Below, piece by piece: positions 34,758 through 45,520 of a stretch of DNA of 64,000 nucleotides (position 1 is the first letter of the stretch; every line of letters starts with the position of its first letter). The notes below the pieces were generated by a model. That model ran no database searches, was not told the DNA's origin, and was given only the letters and a program-made list of their open reading frames with translations. The stretch is from Eumeta japonica (lineage: Eukaryota; Arthropoda; Insecta; Lepidoptera; Psychidae): the NCBI GenBank assembly GCA_005406025.1, contig BGZK01000071.1, positions 682,001-746,000 of the forward strand, given 5' to 3'. Position numbers and translations under genes: made by a program.

Positions 34758-35870
34758 GAAGTATAAATAACTTTCCGCCGTTTTTGTTAATAAAATTATA
34801 TTTATTGTGCAAGAATGGTAATTTAATTTTAATTTAAGTATTGTCCATCATTAGCTTTTTTCCATCTTTCATGCAGCGTTCGGATTCGAAGTCTCACTCC
34901 TTATCTTTTGAGGCTGTCTGCGAATCAACCCATTTTTTGGTATTTTCGTATGATGTGAACCGCCGCTCTGAAAGAACATGTGCCATTGACCGGAACAGAT
35001 GATAGTCAGACGGCGCAATGTATGGTCAATACGGCGCGTGAAGTGGGAAACACTACCCCACCCGCCGTATTCACCAGACATTGCGCCAATCTCATCAATT
35101 GTGTTCGATATAGAGTTCCAGTGATTGTTTCGCTTGGATTAAGCAACTCGTAATACATCACACCCAGCTGATCCCACCAAATACACAGCATGAGATTTTT
35201 TCCATGAATATTCGATTTTGCTGGGGATGTTGACACGTGGCCAGGTAGTCCCCATAATTTTCTTCTTTTTGGATTATCATAATGTATCCACTTTTCATCA
35301 CCAGTGACTATTCGATGTCAAAAACTTCTTTTTTGTGCCTAGTTAGCAGCATATCACTCATGCATAATCGGCGTTAAACATATCTCGGATTTAATTCGTA
35401 TGGTACCCAATTACCTTGTTTATGAATAATTCCTAACGATTTTAAACGATGCGAGACTGCTTGCTCAGTGACTTCTGTAGTAAGTGTTTTGTGTTTGAGA
35501 CGAATCATCCTCCAATAATTCTTCCAATTCTGCATCCTCATAAATTTTTGCCCTTCCACTGTGATCTTTGTCTACTACGTCAAAATCACTGTTTTAAACT
35601 TTTGAAGCCACTCACATGTTCTCTCACTCAAGGCTGCAGCTTTTATTAAATTAAAGAAGTAAATTAAAAGTTTCCACAAGTGACGCTTATTTGGCTCAAA
35701 TTTAGACATTTTTGGATAAAAAAATATATAAAATGCTAATATAAAGTAAATAATATGATAGGATGATGTTGTTTGTGAATGAGCAACCTAATTTTAAAGC
35801 CGGTTATCATCTGCAAATTCTAACGTAAACCTCGTGCCATGCCAAAACGGCAGAAACTTATTTGTACTCC
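34758..35870 (-). mobile_element. mariner-family transposon with both ends, transposase broken
   Basis: Terminal repeats GAAGTATAAATAACTTTCCG at 34758 and, inverted, GGAGTACAAATAAGTTTCTG at 35870 are each flanked by TA. Minus-strand transposase pieces run in order. 35559-35374 holds the second helix-turn-helix (TEVTEQAVSHRLKSLGIIHK, NWVPYELNPR). 35236-35100 holds the catalytic middle (NIHGKNLMLCIWWDQLGVMY, LLNPSETITGTLYRTQLMRL). Near 35065-34870 is a third-Asp region with PYSP-like and SDYHLF-like remnants, then a C-terminal RW-like segment. Frameshifts and stops interrupt it. It is inserted in the Rab GAP intron, antisense to the gene, and differs from the 8792 copy in ends and protein type. 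Confidence 0.9.
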
Positions 35871-36049
35871 TAATATTATAAAACATAACAAAATTAAATA
35901 ATAAATAACTTATTGCTAACATTCTTAATTTAGCAAAAACTAAACATTTTATAAATCTTTGGTTTTTAAGTGATTCAATAAATTATCTACAACTTTTTTA
36001 GACTTTGTCATTTTCATTTTGTTATTTAAGCATCCCCATCTTCACGAAA

Positions 36050-37540
36050 AATGTTTACTAATTCCTTGTAGCTTAACCTAACCTAACTTAATGAGTGTTT
36101 TTAACTGTGTAGCTGAGTTTTTCAGCAGTAAGAACCCTCTTAACTCTATCTTTCCAAGTTATAGTACGATCGATTAATTGTTTTTTTTTGTGATCTGAAG
36201 AGTTTCTATAATTTTCTCAAGCATTAAAACATCGTATACAGCATTATGTGCACCATCCGCAGAAATTTGAATCCACGAAGCCAGACTTGTTAAAGTGCGC
36301 TCTCCTTTTCCTTTCCGATTTGTTGCTGATTTGATAAGAGCCAGTGTATCAGCAAAAACTACTACTGTTGACCCAAAACCATCTCTCATGGCCATTCTCT
36401 TCAAGGAATGAATAAGAATAAGCGCATCAAATTTACAGTTGTGAACAACTAAGACTACGGGTGCTTCAATTTTGTAAAAAAGTTACGGAATGCATCCAAA
36501 GCTAATCTTAGTGGATTTGATGGTATTCTAGTACCATTGAGCATCAATTCACCTCTAGCATTTGTTAAACCATTAGCTTCAGATTCTTGTACGGCCATTT
36601 TTGTACAGGGTTTACATAAACTGAAAATGGAGATTTATCGCACTGTGCAGCGATTTGAAGAATGTCAGATTGCTCAGAAAAGCTTGATGTTTCCAAATAA
36701 AAAAAAAAACTGCAATAGGCTCTGAACGTGGTATTCCTTTATTAGCTTCAATAATCTCTTCATTTATATCCTCTTCATTGAGAATTGGATCATGAGCTAC
36801 ATTTATCGAAAGTAATCCCGTTATTCGATTCATACTGGGTTACCTTCCATTTGTTCCTTCTTGTTCCGCAGATCAGCACGCTGTTCGCTTAAAAACAAAC
36901 GCTTCTTTTTGAACTTTGAACGCTTTGTATTTAAAGATCGTCGTTTCGCAATATATACCCTTCTGTCAACGTATTTTTTGTGTGATTCTGTTCCCATCTC
37001 ATTCTCATATGTCTTGAAAGTTTTAGGATCAATTGATGGCATATTAGCTGAGGCTATTTTATTGACATCCAATTCCTGTGTGAAGTGCGCCTGAAATAAT
37101 ATAATACATGAATACATTTCAATTTCTTTAATTCAATCATTTTTAATTTACAAACCTATTGCAATTTTAGAATTGATGTCGAAACATTGTTTTTTAGTAG
37201 TTGCATCTACATGTTTCTTGTCATTAGAGACTTTATTTAAAATATTGCAAACTGTATACAATACATGTCAAATCGAACCCAAGACGCGTCTTCCTTCTTT
37301 TTTGATATTTTCTAAATCCAACAATGCCTTGCATTTCTCATTCTTTAATTGTTTAACTAAATGACAAATTTCTATTATTCTCCTTCCTGGTACAATGTCA
37401 GACAGAAGAGAAGTTAGGTCACATGTTTTCTTTCTTTTTAGTCCATCCTTGCATTGAGAAATCCATTGATATAAATTTTTTCATTTAGTCATTTCCCTTT
37501 CCAAATATAATGCATTTTCCCGTCACTCGTTTTCTGTTTA
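36050..37540 (-). pseudogene. Mutator-like transposase domain + DEDDh exonuclease protein, decayed copy
   Basis: Read on the minus strand from about 37480. First come CKDGLKRKKTCDLTSLLSDI and VPGRRIIEICHLVKQL, then NDKKHVDATTKKQCFDINSK and IAIG. Removing a 65-bp intron (37155-37091, gtttgt...ttcag) joins this to ALHTGIG and, after a frameshift, SANMPSIDPKTFKTYE. This order matches an insect-expanded protein with a Mutator-like transposase-type domain. A basic linker (RSKFKKKRLFLSEQRADLRN, about 36930-36860) leads to a DnaQ-like exonuclease: exo I LETSSFSEQSDILQIAAQC (about 36700, the preceding Asp lost to an indel), exo II VHNCKFDALIL (about 36440), exo III DGAHNAVYDVLMLEKI (about 36255, His-x4-Asp as in DEDDh). 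At least three frameshifts make it non-functional. The family identity is from memory and needs a search. Confidence 0.65.
37091..37155 (-). other. Spliceosomal intron inside the decayed exonuclease gene
   Basis: On the minus strand the interval begins gtttgtaa and ends attatttcag. Its removal restores continuous family sequence, KIAIG|ALHTGIG, in phase 1. It is 65 bp long, typical of a short insect intron. Confidence 0.6.
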
Positions 37541-38809
37541 TTCTTTAAATATTTTATAATTAAATATCATCCTGTCCGAATGGCATTACTTGTAAACATA
37601 CACACACTTACACATCACCAACACGAATACAGCAGTGGACGCATGAACAAAAGCGGTCGGGTTTGCTACGTTGCTGGAATTCTTATTAATTTTACGTGGA
37701 TATTAATTTATTTTATTTTATTATTTTACTTAAATTTCCTGTTAACTAACGAAATTTTTAGTTCTAATCTAATCCTAAGATTCATAAAATATTAACTTTA
37801 ACATGCTAAAGGCTGTTATTGTCAGCTGAAATTTTTGATTTTTGGAAGTAGATAGTCTTAAAAAAAGTTCATTCTTTATGGGTACGTACATACTTCTGAT
37901 ATGTGCAGTGGTACGGAACTTTCTGACTGGACTATACGTCCTATACTTCCTTCAGTAATTTTTATAATATTTTAGAACAAATTATTTTATTTATATTATT
38001 AATCAACTTTTATTTATATAAAAATGTAATAAAAACATTTATTGTGCTCAACATTGATGTACATATTGTAGAGGCAACATCTAAATCATTTACGAGGGTC
38101 GCATAATAAGTCACTAATTTGATACGACTGGTATTAGTGAGGAGGCGACACTTCATAATGATAATTTTTGTCCTAATGTGTGACAATTTGTTTATATATT
38201 ATAGGAACTACATGAATAACTATGGAATTGTTGCTAAAATTAAATAATGACTGGATTTAAAATACTACTGTATTATCAGTTTCTTTTTTTGTAATTAAGT
38301 AACTATTAGTTATATTAAACTTCCAGTCAATTATTGTTTTTAAAAAAAAAATGTCCAAGCTAAATTATTGATCTAAGATTTGGTACAAATATGAAAAGTG
38401 CTGCTACGGGCAAACTAAATCTTAAGATTCTTATATAGAATGGAGTCTCTATAATGTGCATATTGATGATACTTGAAATAATGTGAGCCTGGGATTTTTT
38501 TTCAATCTATGAAATGAGAACTTTGGAGTTTCCATCTAAATGTATTTGCACAAAAAATAAAAATGTAATTATTATAATTAATTGATATTAAAAAAGGTCA
38601 AGTCAAATTATGATCTTTATAGATTTCTGATTTTCATAGTTTTGTTACATTTTTTTTTATAAGCCTGTTATGATTATAAATTTATATTCATATTATGCAT
38701 ATTGTAGAGTGTGAAATTTGAGCAACAATTACAAAACGAATGTTCCATGCACATAATCAGTGTTTATTTACACACATTAACACCTTATGTTTACGTTTGA
38801 AAATTCCAG
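37541..38809 (+). other. Intron D-E, last part
   Basis: AT-rich; no gene. It ends at acceptor AAATTCCAG (38801-38809). Confidence 0.75.
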
Positions 38810-39002
38810 CGTCTATGGAATGCGTATAGCGCTCTTTTGCAACACAACCTGCCGGCGCTGGCGGGCCGGCTGGCGCCCGAGCTATACCTGCTGGAGTGGC
38901 TGTACACGGCGTTCGCCAAGGCCATGCCGCTTGACGCCGCCTGCCACGTCTGGGACGTGTTCCTCAGAGACGGCGACACTTTCTTGTTCAACACCGCCCT
39001 GG
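38810..39002 (+). CDS. TBC1D12: TBC1D12/14-like Rab GAP, exon E (second half of TBC domain)
   Basis: Residues 383-446: RLWNAYSALLQHNLPALAGR, LAPELYLLEWLYTAFAKAMP, LDAACHVWDVFLRDGDTFLF, NTALG. It matches the vertebrate block [20 protein letters not shown] and [20 protein letters not shown]. It appears about five residues shorter in the loop before the P-x-LYL segment, unless I misplaced a gap. The exon is GC-rich. Donor G|gtacgt leaves one base of a Gly codon (phase 1), completed at 39571. Confidence 0.96.
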
Positions 39003-39570
39003 GTACGTTCGCCGGCTGAAGCCCAGCGTAGAGGATACGTTTGAGATGTTGTATTCCGTCAAATTTTTTTTCCAAGTCTCGTTCATTTGTTATTGTAACC
39101 TAAATTAGATTCGATTCATATTGTTAGTCTTTAGCTTTTTTTCATATTTTTCACGTTCGTAAACAACCTAACATATATCAAGTAAGATATCTGCGACGTT
39201 AGATTCGAAGACCCTCATTAAACTTATACTGGACTGAGTACAAGACTTGTACTCAGCTTTTGTCGATAGCTGCTGTACAAGACATAATATCAAAGAAATG
39301 GAAGTCATAGAAGTACGAAATGTCAAATAAACTTTTCTTGGTTGATGAAAAGTTCGAGAAAAATGTATTGATTTGATGGATACAACACTTTTCTCATTAT
39401 TAAGGATTACAACTTATTTTACAGTTTAGTGGATAACGAGAATGTTATATATTATAAGTTCGATGGTTCGAATGTATAGCATTTCGATTCGAAAATAAAA
39501 TATCAAAATTGCTTTTTCTTTATTAAATTGACTTTAAGAAAATTTTTTATTATAATTTTCACATTTTCAG
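39003..39570 (+). other. Intron E-F
   Basis: A 568-bp phase-1 intron, AT-rich, acceptor ACATTTTCAG. Without splicing the exon E frame stops after TFAG at 39019. Confidence 0.9.
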
Positions 39571-39785
39571 GTATATTACATTTATACCAGGACGAGTTGA
39601 AAGACATGGATTTCATATCGGCCGCTCAGTTCTTGACTAAATTACCAGAGGACTTGTCCTCGGAAGCCCTGTTCAGAAGCATATCAAGCATAAATATGAC
39701 TCTGGACGGAATGTCCTTTGAGGAGTTGGTGTCCTGTTGCCAAGTAGAGAACAGCTTGGACGATGACGTCACAATCAGGTTATGA
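39571..39785 (+). CDS. TBC1D12: TBC1D12/14-like Rab GAP, terminal exon F with stop
   Basis: After the split Gly, residues 448-517 read [70 protein letters not shown], then TGA at 39783-39785. The first 40 residues match the end of the TBC domain of TBC1D12/14 (FLTKLPED is nearly invariant). The remaining tail is acidic and shows no similarity that I know. With this exon the visible coding sequence is 1554 bases in one uninterrupted frame over six exons. Confidence 0.96.
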
Positions 39786-40008
39786 TACAAGAGGACAAAG
39801 GACAGCTAGCGTCTGTCAGCTCGTAGTATAATCGCAACTATATCCCAGAAAATTGGACTTTAAGTGTGTCGCTAGTGCCGAAGTAGATTTAAGTAATAGT
39901 TGAAATAATTTTAATTAGGTTAAATATTCTGAATCGAATCGTACACTTAGGATCGCGGAATGAGAATAGAATCTATGTTTTTAGTTAGAAACGAATATAG
40001 TGTTAAAA

Positions 40009-40014
40009 AATAAA
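40009..40014 (+). terminator. Candidate poly(A) signal of the Rab GAP gene
   Basis: AATAAA 224 bp after the stop, followed about 20 bp later by a GT-rich stretch (GTGCATTTGTTGTTACC). Further AATAAA words at about 40079, 42415 and 43090 could be used for a longer 3' UTR. Confidence 0.5.
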
Positions 40015-43000
40015 TTTAGTGGCCATCAAGAACGTGCATTTGTTGTTACCTGACTTGCGGCTGCCTATTATAAGATTATAAATAAACTTATAATTTATTT
40101 TCGTTTTTCATTAAAAGAAAATCTTTTCGTACATTTTATGGTTTTGTGTACTTATGCGCCGATTTCATCATATTTCAATCCGCCAATCATATTAATCGGC
40201 CATCAATTTTTAAATTAATGTCATTAATATAAAAGTGAGTTAACGTTCGATTATCACATGATAGCCTGACAAAAAATTAATTATGCAATGTAAAATCGGC
40301 CCTAAGTCCGTCACTAAATATATGTTTAAATAGAATCTGGTTATACGGAAATTATACAATAAATTTGATCAAATATTGTATATAAAGTAAAATATAGGAT
40401 TCTTACAAAAATAGACATAAACTTTGTTAAATCTATTAGCATATATTCCAAATTCACGTTGTCCTAGATGACTATTAAAACGTATTTTAAAATGGTAAGG
40501 TATATTTAGAAAAACTTCCATATGACTAAAGTGCCGTCAACGAGATGAGACAAATTACAAAACAAACCTACAGTTTTTGTAACACTCTGCTGGAAATTAT
40601 TAAGTTTTAGTCAATTATCAAAAAATATAACTAAAAAGTTTGTCTCTTGGTAGTCTTAGCGGTTTATTTCACCACGAATCACCAACCGCTATCGTATTTA
40701 TGATTTTCAAAATTCGTTAAAGAAATAATTAATTCCTCTTTGACAAAATAAGCAATGAACAATGCAAAGTATTTTGTTTTCTAACTTTATCACATCTCGT
40801 TGAATTTATGACCAACTAGCGATCACCCGCCCGCTTCACTGGTTGCAATGGCTTATGAGAATAATTAAAAAAGAATAGTGAAGGGTGCCTATACACCCTT
40901 CACTATTTTATTGAATTCTATAATTCAAAAAATAAATAGCCTATTCCGTGTCGAATAGTCAAAGTTGCACAGCGTTTTAAACTGATGCCCAGACAAAGTA
41001 AAAATCGCTTTAATTTTACATGCATAGGTTAATCCAGTCCTCAGGAATAAGGAATTGTTCATGTGGGCATATTTATTATTTATTCTTTCATTTATCTAAT
41101 TTTCATTTGTCAGTGCATTATGTAAAATATGAGTTTTTTGCCTAGAAGGCGGGTAGGACTAATCATTTTTTAAAACATATCAGTTTTATATAGAGCATAT
41201 AAGGCGTCACTATTTTATAGTATCCATATAAGTTGAAGTAGTTGAATGTTATTTCATCTTTGTGTTTTCTTTTGGAAATGTACCTAGTAATTTAAAATGA
41301 ATTTAATGGTGTTAGATTATAGTTTTTGTACATTAATCTTTTAGCATATTAAGAGTTAATGAGTGATAGAAATATCCAACGAAAGTAGTCGAACCGGCCT
41401 AAATATATAGTTAATAGTTAATTCACGAACGAATGATACGAATTTTATTCGTATATCGTGAAGAATATTTGTTTATTATGTAAAAGTAATGATAAGGTTA
41501 TGTGCATGTATATTAAAAAAAAAAGTATGCATTTAAATTCCTTTAAAATTGTATTAATAAAAGTTTATAAAGAACTTACACTATATAGAGAACCACTTGT
41601 AAAATTCAGACATCAATTTCAAGGTGGAATCAAACTTGTCTAAACATTAACAACAAGCATAAATCATCGTTATTATTTGCAATTGCTAAGTAGATTTACA
41701 AAATAGAAAATGTTTATTACTTTGTTTAATACAAATTAATAAAAATTTTCGATGTTTTCGACTTATGCTAAAGAGAAAAAAAATTAATTAAGCATAGAAT
41801 GAATAACTTCATTTGATGTTTCTTTAAACAAATCTTGTCAAAATATCATTATTTTTTCTGGTTTATTTTTTCACAAAGAAAACAGATATTGACATTCTCT
41901 TTATAAACCGCTCATAACACTTTCCTTATTGTGAAATCATTGCCATGATATATATGAAAAATAATATTTGAATAAATGGTCACAAACTACATTCATAGTT
42001 TAAATATTTCTCAGCTATTGTTCTGTATGTCATATGTATTTCACGAAGTACATGTAAAGTTGAAAATACATCATCTCGTCTATTTGTGATAATAAATCAA
42101 TTAAAAACACTTCACAATTATATTTTTAGTGCTTATTTAATATTTTAAAAATTGAAGAAGGATCCAATGATAATATTTATTTTATTGTTGTAATATTAAT
42201 TATTAAATGTCTTAAATAGTTTCATTTTGATTGTAATAAAAATGAAAAAAAAACAATGATGTATATTCTACAATAAAATTATTAATTACTTGCACTAATG
42301 AAGAATGTGAATTCTCAAGGCTTTAAAGTTCTTTATCTAGATTAGATAAAAAGTCTATTAAGTATCATTTGATTTTAGAAATTAAGATAAATGAATTATA
42401 GTATGATAACCTTAAATAAAGTTTGTTCTGCAACTTTGTACAAATATTTTGTTTATATTCTGCGAAATGTTAATCATATTTAATAAGTGCATAGAGTAAA
42501 TTGAATTAGCATAGACGATTGTTGAATGTGTTAGTTTCTTCTTCGTTCAGATTGATGAGACTCGGACAAAGTGCCAGAGGAAATAAATTAATGTATCACT
42601 ATATTATTGTCATAACTAAATTAAATCTATTCAACAGTGAGAGTGTGACGATGCGACTGCGGCTACCGATTTCATAAATTGGCTATATATACAACTCAGT
42701 CAGTAGAAATACCTAGCATGGGCTAGAGTAATTTAGTGTGGACTAGCTATAGTTAATTTTAGACAGCCTAAATAAACAAAACCTCAGCTTTCAATAAAAT
42801 TTTAAAAAATTAGATTCGAAATGATATTTTATTAAACAGCGTTAGTTGTTTAAATCATTAGCTAATTTGTTATATTTAAGATGATATAAAGATTGTAAAC
42901 TGAATTTATGTTTGTGTTTCGTTGTCAAGTTTTTGGCCAAATAAAAAATGTAATTTTTTTTAGAGCGAGCTATGACCAGGGTTTAGTATCTTTATATAGT

Positions 43001-43650
43001 CGCATGCGCACTCACCCACGGTATAAAGATGTTGTGATGTGGACTGATATTAGTAGTTACTATTTGAAATTGCCATCTCATTAAGTTGATAGTATGTAGT
43101 CGAATAAAGAAAAAAAAAAGCAAACTACATTGTATATACTAAATTATAAGTATACGAATATTTCATGTGAATCTGATTTTTATTGTATAATGTTAAAATG
43201 GTACCTATGAATAAATTATGTAAACCTAAAATGGCCCTTTCATTTCAAATAAATCATATCCTACAAGTTACATTATTCAATGTCCATTGCTCTTGCTGTA
43301 TAAAAACGATAATATGAAGAGTTTTTCTACAGGAAAAGTAATGAATATTTAAAATTGTTCAAAATGAATTTTTTGTCGTATTTCTGACAAGTAACACAGT
43401 TATGGATACTTTGTAATCCCAGAAGTCAAATTTACAAAATTAGTAGCCACTTGCACACCAACAATGAATATCTGTGTTTAAAGCTTGTTTTTGAGTCCAT
43501 TAATCTTGATAAATAATGCGTATGTAGGTATTATTGATCAAGACTAATGGATGCCCTATAAGACTAGTTTTGCGTACGTGGTATTGGCCTTATAGAATTA
43601 TATTTTATTTAAAAAAAAATACATCGATTATAGCCGTCAATCTGTTAAAA
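40015..43650. other. Possible extended 3' UTR or intergenic DNA
   Basis: AT-rich sequence with few recognisable repeats compared with the rest of the window. It contains a repeat terminus at 40815-40850 (minus: GTGAAGCGGGCGGGTGATCG then CTAGT), a hairpin at 40874-40907, and an imperfect hairpin at 43496-43551 (15-base arms TCCATTAATCTTGAT and near-complement). No coding sequence was found; the frame at 41458-41643 is not believed. Confidence 0.45.
40874..40907. repeat. Perfect hairpin, 14-bp arms, 6-nt loop
   Basis: AATAGTGAAGGGTG, loop CCTATA, then CACCCTTCACTATT. It lies next to a repeat terminus at about 40815-40850 and about 1.1 kb after the Rab GAP stop. Confidence 0.9.
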
Positions 43651-43659
43651 ATATTTTTT

Positions 43660-44165
43660 TTTGTTGCTATTTCATTTCTAAAATAAAGCGGCAAGAACAG
43701 AAAATATTGGTGAATCGTATAATTCAGTTTTGTAAATTAAATGCTAGAAGTGTTATTGCCGCCCATTTTTATAAAGAAAGTATTTCAACATACAAGTGTT
43801 TAATAGGATAATCAAGAGATGTGATAAAGGAGATACAGAATTTAAACAAGTTTCTAGTCGACCAGCTGATAAGGCTATTCCAAGTAATATTAAACGAATA
43901 GAGCGTTTCTTCAAAGAAAAATGTCTTCCCAATTAATGAAAAACCATAAACACGAACTGAAGAAATCTACCGTGTCCCGAATAAACTTAGACATAAAAGC
44001 GTATCCGAAATTATTAGCACAAAAGTATTATCAAGAAGCAAGAGCAAAGAAGATATGTAGAAAAGTGTATGATTTTTTCTTGAAAAACATCCTTGTTATC
44101 GATGATGAGACTTACGTGGCACTGGACCCGACAGATATTCCACAAAAACATTTTTCAGACATTTA
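43660..44165 (+). pseudogene. Tc1/mariner-superfamily transposase remnant
   Basis: Plus-strand pieces in order. RIIQFCKLNARSVIAAHFYK and ISTYKCLI mark the first helix-turn-helix (about 43705-43800). The Lys/Pro-rich linker and IKRIERFF-like sequence follow at about 43860-43915. The open piece 43921-44166 contains TVSRINLDIKAYPKL, then ARAKKICRKVYDFFLKNILV and IDDETYVALDPTDIP, where IDDETY is the first catalytic Asp block (DDESYF in relatives). The remaining catalytic part is gone, and frameshifts separate the pieces. This type differs from the three mariner copies to the left. Confidence 0.68.
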
Positions 44166-45320
44166 ATCGTTAAAATGTTAATTGTGAAGACCAAGTCATA
44201 CCAAAGCAAACATTTTTCAAAGAATTTGAAAAAACGGTTGACCCTGCAACCCTTGCAAAGCTTTGAGCTTTTGAAAGCTCATAACATTCAAAAATAATGT
44301 AACACTAAATTATTGAGCTCATCACGCTTTAAACATCGATTATAAAGCCGACATAACAAGCTCACCGAGCTCATTATTGTATTATAGTTCTAATAATTCT
44401 GAGCTCTTCGAGTTCAAAAAATCTTTATATGTTAAAAAAAGCTTTCCTTTTAATTATTCGACTTCGATATTTTTCGAACAGGTTGATTGATTTTCATCTG
44501 TTTAACTGCATAACAAATGTGCGCACGCACACAGGCTATAGAATGCAGACGTAGCTCGGAAAATAATCAAAATAGATTCGTAGGACCCTATAATGTCAAG
44601 AAAACCCGACTTCGACTTCGAAAATCGGACTGAAAATAGTAACTTCCCAGTTTATGAATTTTTTTCAATTTTAAATATATGAATTGGCAAGCTATGGTTG
44701 CAAAAGGCAACGTTTCCGATGCATTTGTGTCTGAAAATTCAATAAACTTTAAAAAATATTTAAATTTATACATTAAGATAAGATTAATTCTCTTCTCTTC
44801 TTTAATAAATATCACAGCACAGATAGTGTCTTCTGGCCAGATATGGCAATCTGTCTTTAAACACATTACATCACAGATTATTTACAGGCATTGAATTACA
44901 GAAAAATGAAAATGCTCCTAATGCGCCCCCAGGTAATGGCATTTCTTTAGGCACTTCATATAAAAAATAAATGATAAAAAGACATGGGATGACCCAAAAA
45001 ATATATGTTCTTTCAGAGTCGTTGACTAGAATCAGTAAGGAAGTAGCTCGAGAATCTAGAATTGTCAATATGCAATGTTCCATCTCAAATGTCTGGAAAA
45101 TTGATTACAGGGGACTCTCTGGAGCAAAATTAAAATAAACCATTTTATATTAATATAAGTCTGAAATGTTTGATTAACCAAATTATTACACCATCTTTAA
45201 GTACAAAATATTTTACATCAAAGTTTGTCTTTTTACTTATTAGACAACCCGTAGATTTTTTTTTAGAGCTTCGCTTCTATGGAAGTAGCATATAAATTTC
45301 TTCGTGTATTACATCAGTAT
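44166..45320. other. Non-coding; GAGCTC-word cluster at 44265-44410
   Basis: Between 44265 and 44410 the words GAGCT/AGCTC occur at least seven times (for example AGCTTTTGAAAGCTC, AAGCTCACCGAGCTC, GAGCTCTTCGAG), giving several nested short palindromes. No gene was recognised. Confidence 0.4.
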
Positions 45321-45324
45321 GTAC

Positions 45325-45520
45325 CATTTTGAACCCGAACTCAATCCTCGTCGCTCTTTCAATTGTGCTTTCAATCCGGATCCCGGTCCCGCTTCAGTTC
45401 CGATCGCAGTTCAACCGTCAGTTTCGATTACAGTCCCAATGAAATTTCGATTTCGTTCAGATCTCGATATGGTGTCGTTGTCGGTTCCGATATCTAACTC
45501 TGGTGTACAGTCACACCTGT
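45325..45520 (-). repeat. Degenerate pyrimidine-rich array (CCGATCCCG-like)
   Basis: Loose repetition of TTCCGAT/CAGTCCCGAT words (ATCCGGATCCCGGTCCCGC, CAGTTCCGATCGCAGTTC). On the minus strand this is the same AG-rich array type as at 2545-2740. The 80-codon frame across it is low-complexity and not a gene. Confidence 0.55.
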
